DNA of 57,994 nt from JAJDIA01 sp031555505 (GTDB taxonomy: Bacteria > Bacteroidota > Bacteroidia > Bacteroidales > Tannerellaceae): NCBI GenBank assembly GCA_031555505.1, contig JAVBUH010000001.1, forward strand, positions 1-57,994, read 5' to 3'. Made by a program: the position numbers and the translations under genes. The notes beneath the pieces are model-generated. The model did no database searches. It was not told the origin of the DNA and saw only the letters and a program-made list of their open reading frames with translations. Of the stretch, positions 53,843 to 57,994 are shown one piece after another; the first letter of the stretch is position 1, and each line of letters opens with the position of its first letter.

Positions 53843-55573
53843 ATGAATAATATAAGAAAAATAGCACTTCCCGTACTGGCTGTCCTGATGACGGCAGGGG
53901 TTTCGTTCGCGCAAGACGCGAAGGAAGTCACTATTACCGCTTCCGAATTCCGTCCGGCTTCCAACGTGCCGGTAGTGATGAAGAAATCGGAAGATGGCAA
54001 ACTGCGGATCTCTTTCGATGTCACCGTACCGGAAGATTATATGCATAAGGGACTGGCCTACGTGGTACAGCCTTCGTTCCGTAACGGCGACTGGCGTTAC
54101 GACCTCCCGGTAGCCTCTGTGGAAGGACGCCGCTACAGCATCGTCACCAACGACCGTATCCGTTTTGAGGGCGACGATACAGAATATTTGCTTCGCCTCC
54201 CGTATACCGGTGAAGAACTGACCTACCACTACCAGGCCGAAGTGGCGTACCAGCCCGAAATGAAAGGTGCCGAACTAATCCTCCTGGCCGGAAAGAAACG
54301 CTATTGCGCCAAGGTTCATCTCTGCCCATGCCAGAAGGAAACGAAAGTAACCCGCCTGGCCAATGGTGTGACAGACTATTCAGACTTTGTGACCAACGAC
54401 CCGATGCTCTACCTCGTTCCCGAATACGAAGCCGGTGAGTATGTGAACAGCTTCGGCAACAAGTCTGTCTTCCGGGTAGGACGTTACGTGATCGACTATA
54501 AGATCTTCAATGCAGCCGGTTACAACGATTTCGTGGCCGAAGTGAAGAAGAAAGTGGCCGACCCGAATACCACCATCAACGTAATCAACATCACCACCGC
54601 CGCTTCTCCCGAAGGACGCCTGGCCTGGAACACGATCCTGGCCGAGAAACGCGCCAACTCCGTAGACGAACTGGTGCGCAAAGACCTGCCGGAGATAGCC
54701 GATGCGATTGAACTCACCTCCATCCCCGAAAACTGGGAGGCGTTTGAAGAAGTGCTCAATGGCTCAGGCCTTGCCAACCTCGACAGGATCAAGCAGATCA
54801 TCGCTACCGAAAGCGACCTGGATGCCCGCGAAGCCAAGCTGAAACAACTCAGCAACTATGGCGAGATCTACCGCGTGTTCCAGAACCTGCGCAGTTGCCA
54901 GATTACGGTAGCGTATACCGTGCGCGAACTGTTCCCGAAAGAACTCGAGATCGGCGGACAGCCGTATGCCGCTATCACCCTGGGTGAAGCTCCGGTATCC
55001 GACCTGTCGAAGATCCAACGGTTGTACAACGCAGAACCCACTACCGCACGCGCCAACAATATGATGGTAGCGTTGATGGAACGCGGCCAGTACGACGAAG
55101 CGCTGGTTTATGCCGAAAAGATCTCGAATAAAAACATCTGCCCGATCATTGCAAACAACAAGGCGGTGCTCTATGCCGTGAAGAACGAACCGCTGATGTC
55201 GGAAACACTCTTCAACGTAGCGGCCGATGTGCCTTATTCAGACTACAACGAAGGATTGATGCTGATGCAACGGGGCGATTACGACCGTGCTGCTGTGCTG
55301 ATGTCGGGCTACGACAACCCGAATGCCGTGGTATCCAGCCTCTATGCCGACCAGTATCGCCAGGCTGCCGCCCAGACACATATCGCTACGCCGACCATCG
55401 AATCGCTCTACCTCCGTGCCGTGGCGTATGCCCAGAATGGAGACGACCGCCTGTCTCTCGAAGCCCTTGACCAGGTATGCCGCGCCGACAGCGCTTTCAA
55501 AGCCAAGGCAGCCAACCAGGCCGAGTTTATCCGCTTCCGCGCTTGCGAGCAATTCCAGAATATTATTAAGTAA
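53843..55573 (+). CDS. DUF3868 protein with OmpA-like and TPR parts
   Basis: 576 residues, signal peptide 1-23 (ending SFAQ). A DUF3868 domain covers about 25-165 and has a Cys cluster at C155, C161 and C163 (CPC). It is followed by a region resembling an OmpA C-terminal peptidoglycan-binding fold (about 210-370, with ITTAASPEGRLAWN and LAEKRANSVDE). The C-terminal part (about 390-570) is helical and TPR-like (MALMERGQYDEALVYAEK type). Proteins with this architecture accompany DUF3575 in fimbrial operons and could anchor or count subunits at the periplasmic face. Lies 28 nt before the second BACON gene. Confidence 0.8.
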   Translation: MNNIRKIALPVLAVLMTAGVSFAQDAKEVTITASEFRPASNVPVVMKKSEDGKLRISFDVTVPEDYMHKGLAYVVQPSFRNGDWRYDLPVASVEGRRYSIVTNDRIRFEGDDTEYLLRLPYTGEELTYHYQAEVAYQPEMKGAELILLAGKKRYCAKVHLCPCQKETKVTRLANGVTDYSDFVTNDPMLYLVPEYEAGEYVNSFGNKSVFRVGRYVIDYKIFNAAGYNDFVAEVKKKVADPNTTINVINITTAASPEGRLAWNTILAEKRANSVDELVRKDLPEIADAIELTSIPENWEAFEEVLNGSGLANLDRIKQIIATESDLDAREAKLKQLSNYGEIYRVFQNLRSCQITVAYTVRELFPKELEIGGQPYAAITLGEAPVSDLSKIQRLYNAEPTTARANNMMVALMERGQYDEALVYAEKISNKNICPIIANNKAVLYAVKNEPLMSETLFNVAADVPYSDYNEGLMLMQRGDYDRAAVLMSGYDNPNAVVSSLYADQYRQAAAQTHIATPTIESLYLRAVAYAQNGDDRLSLEALDQVCRADSAFKAKAANQAEFIRFRACEQFQNIIK

Positions 55574-55601
55574 CAGACCGAAAAATAAAAAAGAAGATTA
55601 T

Positions 55602-57994
55602 ATGAAGGTATTACAATTCCTCAAAGTCAATGTGGGCGCACTCCTACTGATGCTCTCACTGGCTGTGATCAGCACGGGATGTAATGACGACGATCCCGCC
55701 GCTGTGTCTGTCTCCAAAGAGATCATTCTCGTTGGCAGCGATGCACAGGCCGTGCCCGTCACCATTATGTCCAATACCAACTGGACAGCCGAAAGCAACT
55801 CACCCTGGGTGAGATTATCGCAAGCTTCCGGACGCGGAACAACCGATATTGAACTACTGATCGAAGCCTGTACGGCTGTCAACGACCGTTCGGCTACGGT
55901 AACCGTCAAAGCCGGCGGTAAGTCCACCATCATTGACGTTACACAGAATGCTACAGCCGGTCTGCTTGTCATCGCTCCCGAAGAGATGCAGGTGGGCAAT
56001 ACAGGCGGTATCGTTTCGTTCGTCATTGCCTCCAACAGTCCGTGGACCATCTCTTCGTCCAACACATGGGCTGTTCCTTCGGTTACTGCCGGCAACGGCA
56101 ATGCTACCGTCAGTGTAACGGTGGCTTCCAACGAAAGCCATTTCGATGCCCGCAAGGCAACATTGGCCGTCACCACCGGCCAGGGGGCTAAAGCGATCGT
56201 CCGTACGTTTACGGTAGACCAGCTCAGCCGTGCCCTGCCGCATGTAACGGTTGCACAACAGGCTGTCTCGTTTGCCCACAACGCCAAATCGGCCCGTACC
56301 AATGTGGTGCTCATTCCGATCGTATCCAACGTCACCGGCAACATCACAGCCCATACCGAATTCAACTGGAACACGGCAGAGATCGTAACCCTTCAGGGTG
56401 TTAAATATGTACGCATCCAGTGCGAAAGCGACAACATGGATAACAACAACCGCGACTGCATCGTGAACGTCCTCGCCCATGTAGACGGCGAAGCTACCAT
56501 TGCACAGATCCGCGTTACCCAGGCCGGTGTAGGCTCTCCCGACATCGTGATGTTCCGTGATAACGTAGCGCTCGACTGCAACGCCGCCACTGCCGTTCCC
56601 GTAGGATACTACTTCCCCAACGGTAAGAGCATCTCCGTGAAAGCCGTATCCGAAGAATCGAGATGGATCACCAACGTAAAGGTAGACGCTTCCAAAAAAC
56701 GCATCACCTTCGATGTGACGAAGAATATAGCGGCCGAAACCCGCGTGGGAACCATCATGGTAACCGCTACGCTGGGAACTGAAACCCTGTTGTATCCGAT
56801 CACCGTATCGCAAGACGGCGTAGGCGAAGCCAACGTATCCGTATTGCCCGAATCGCTGAGCTTCGGCGCGCTGACCAACCTCACTGCTACCGCTTCCGTT
56901 ACCTCACAGACTTCCTACACCACCATCTCCGCCGTGGCAGCCGATGCCAGCTGGCTGACCGTTGAATTGGGCAACGAAACCAGCAACAACGGCTCGTATG
57001 CACAGGAAGTCAAACTGACGGCTACGCCTAACGCGTTGAGCAGCTCACGTACAGCTACCGTTAGCCTGACCATCAGCTACGGCGATAAACTCGTTCTCCG
57101 TACCATCTCTGTCTCCCAAGCCGGTCTCGGTTCGCCCTACCTGGTGATCATGCCGCAGGAAGTAACCGTATCACGCTATTCGCACAACAGCGAAGGCCGT
57201 GATATCGTAATCACTTACCTGGCTCCTGAAAACGTGTCGATCGAAGCCGTCAGCACAACAGACTGGCTGAACGTATATAGCGTATTCACACACAATAATA
57301 AGATCGTAGTACGCATCCCGGATGCTAACCGCGACGAAGCCGACCGTACCGGTATCGTAAACGTATCTGTCACCCGCGACGGTGAAACCGTAATCTATCC
57401 GGTGAAGGTCACCCAACGTGGCCTCGGCGCCATCGACGTGCGTATCGCTCCCGAAGTGATCACCCTCGATGCTACGGCCGACGTGGCACAGTTTGTCGTT
57501 TCGGCCCAGTATGCAGGTGCCCAGGTGAGAGCAACGGTAACCAGCGGTGCCGAATGGTTGAACGAGATCCGCTTAAGCTCAGACCGTAGCAATAATTATG
57601 TAACGCGTGTATATCATATAGGTGCTACTCCGAATGTGGATGCCGCTCCTCGTATGGGTACGATCACGGTAACCACCGAATGGGGTAACAAAACGGATGT
57701 GCGTACCGTTACGGTTATCCAGAACGGATTAGGCGCTCCGGCAGTATCTACCGTTGCCAACGCGTATATGCTGAGCGACCAGACCACACATACGCAATCG
57801 TTGTGGATCGAAGACGGCAACAAGAACAACGTCAGCTACCAGGTGTCCAGCATCTCTTACCAGAGCGGAACCAACAATAATATGGAAACACAGACAGCCT
57901 GGATCACCAACGCACGGGTAGACAACCATAACCTGGTGATCACTGCCCAGAAGAATACGTTCGACGAACAACGCGATGGCGAGATCACCATCAT
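55602..57994 (+). CDS. BACON-repeat surface lipoprotein 2 (3' end outside window)
   Basis: Open to the window edge, 797 codons visible. Start ATG 55602; signal peptide with lipobox ISTGC, Cys27, followed by NDDD. At least seven complete BACON-like modules follow, collinear with lipoprotein 1: the same WTAES and LSQASGRG opening, VGNTGG second module, TVDQLSR joint, NRDCIV in module three, then QAGVGSP, QDGVGEA, QAGLGSP, QRGLGAI and QNGLGAP linkers. It is clearly a paralogue of the first gene that has diverged throughout, with uniformly high-GC DNA over the visible part. Surface exposure and partnership with DUF3575/DUF3868 are inferred. Confidence 0.85.
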   Translation, partial: MKVLQFLKVNVGALLLMLSLAVISTGCNDDDPAAVSVSKEIILVGSDAQAVPVTIMSNTNWTAESNSPWVRLSQASGRGTTDIELLIEACTAVNDRSATVTVKAGGKSTIIDVTQNATAGLLVIAPEEMQVGNTGGIVSFVIASNSPWTISSSNTWAVPSVTAGNGNATVSVTVASNESHFDARKATLAVTTGQGAKAIVRTFTVDQLSRALPHVTVAQQAVSFAHNAKSARTNVVLIPIVSNVTGNITAHTEFNWNTAEIVTLQGVKYVRIQCESDNMDNNNRDCIVNVLAHVDGEATIAQIRVTQAGVGSPDIVMFRDNVALDCNAATAVPVGYYFPNGKSISVKAVSEESRWITNVKVDASKKRITFDVTKNIAAETRVGTIMVTATLGTETLLYPITVSQDGVGEANVSVLPESLSFGALTNLTATASVTSQTSYTTISAVAADASWLTVELGNETSNNGSYAQEVKLTATPNALSSSRTATVSLTISYGDKLVLRTISVSQAGLGSPYLVIMPQEVTVSRYSHNSEGRDIVITYLAPENVSIEAVSTTDWLNVYSVFTHNNKIVVRIPDANRDEADRTGIVNVSVTRDGETVIYPVKVTQRGLGAIDVRIAPEVITLDATADVAQFVVSAQYAGAQVRATVTSGAEWLNEIRLSSDRSNNYVTRVYHIGATPNVDAAPRMGTITVTTEWGNKTDVRTVTVIQNGLGAPAVSTVANAYMLSDQTTHTQSLWIEDGNKNNVSYQVSSISYQSGTNNNMETQTAWITNARVDNHNLVITAQKNTFDEQRDGEITI

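Noticed and set aside
1..57994. tRNA, rRNA, insertion sequence or prophage genes
   Set aside because: None recognised on reading either strand; no transposase or integrase frame is present.

Overview
The window looks like a chromosome segment of a gut Bacteroidales bacterium, most likely Parabacteroides or a near relative. The grounds are an RprX/RprY two-component pair, a SusD remnant beside a sulfatase, stand-alone DUF349 and DUF4468 proteins, BACON-domain lipoproteins with DUF3575/DUF3868 partners, and repeated promoters of the Bacteroides type (TTTG, 18-19 nt, TAnnTTTG). The genus is an inference. No tRNA, rRNA, CRISPR, phage or insertion sequence was recognised.

Layout. 1-6 kb: a nested inverted repeat, then rprXY and a TonB-receptor-like outer-membrane beta-barrel, all on the minus strand. 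6-11.4 kb (plus): an exported creatininase-family amidohydrolase, a large exported GH2 beta-galactosidase with a LamG-like insertion, and a small exported Spy-like charged protein. 11.4-11.84 kb: a convergent intergenic region holding an exactly 22-bp-phased array of short palindromes. 11.8-15.7 kb (minus): DUF1080 lipoprotein, a decayed SusD pseudogene and a serine-type sulfatase, which look like remains of a glycan-utilisation locus. 15.7-33.3 kb: core functions: argS, HU, two overlapping rhomboid proteases, an endonuclease/exonuclease/phosphatase membrane protein, two DUF4468 proteins, fused secDF, arginase and ornithine aminotransferase, a tight PASTA-rluD-ddl-acyltransferase operon, rpmH (50 codons) and a TPR protein. 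33.5-37.1 kb (plus): a sodium-pumping biotin-dependent decarboxylase, oadGAB. 37.3-40.5 kb: a DUF349 protein and an ATP-grasp-like unknown. 40.5-42.6 kb (minus): mannonate dehydratase and an SDR mannonate oxidoreductase behind a 22-bp perfect palindrome. 42.6-43.25 kb: intergenic hairpin array. 43.25-49.6 kb (minus): a complete histidine-degradation operon, hutU-ftcD-hutI-fchA-hutH, using the formimino-tetrahydrofolate branch.

50.3-58 kb (plus) is the most unusual coding region: a 957-residue BACON-repeat lipoprotein, a DUF3575 outer-membrane protein, a DUF3868/OmpA-like/TPR protein and a second, paralogous BACON-repeat lipoprotein that runs off the window. DUF3575 and DUF3868 are known from Bacteroidales fimbrial operons. 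Here the fimbrillin-like partners appear to be replaced by long chains of about nine Ig-like BACON modules, suggesting a surface fibre or adhesin assembled by fimbria-type machinery. An intercistronic hairpin and about 20-bp iterated boxes upstream may regulate it.

Two candidate undescribed systems stand out: this BACON-array surface locus, and the class of periodic palindrome islands in intergenic DNA (11588-11807 and 42915-43061, possibly 1-202). Family names are assigned from remembered motifs and architecture, without database searches.
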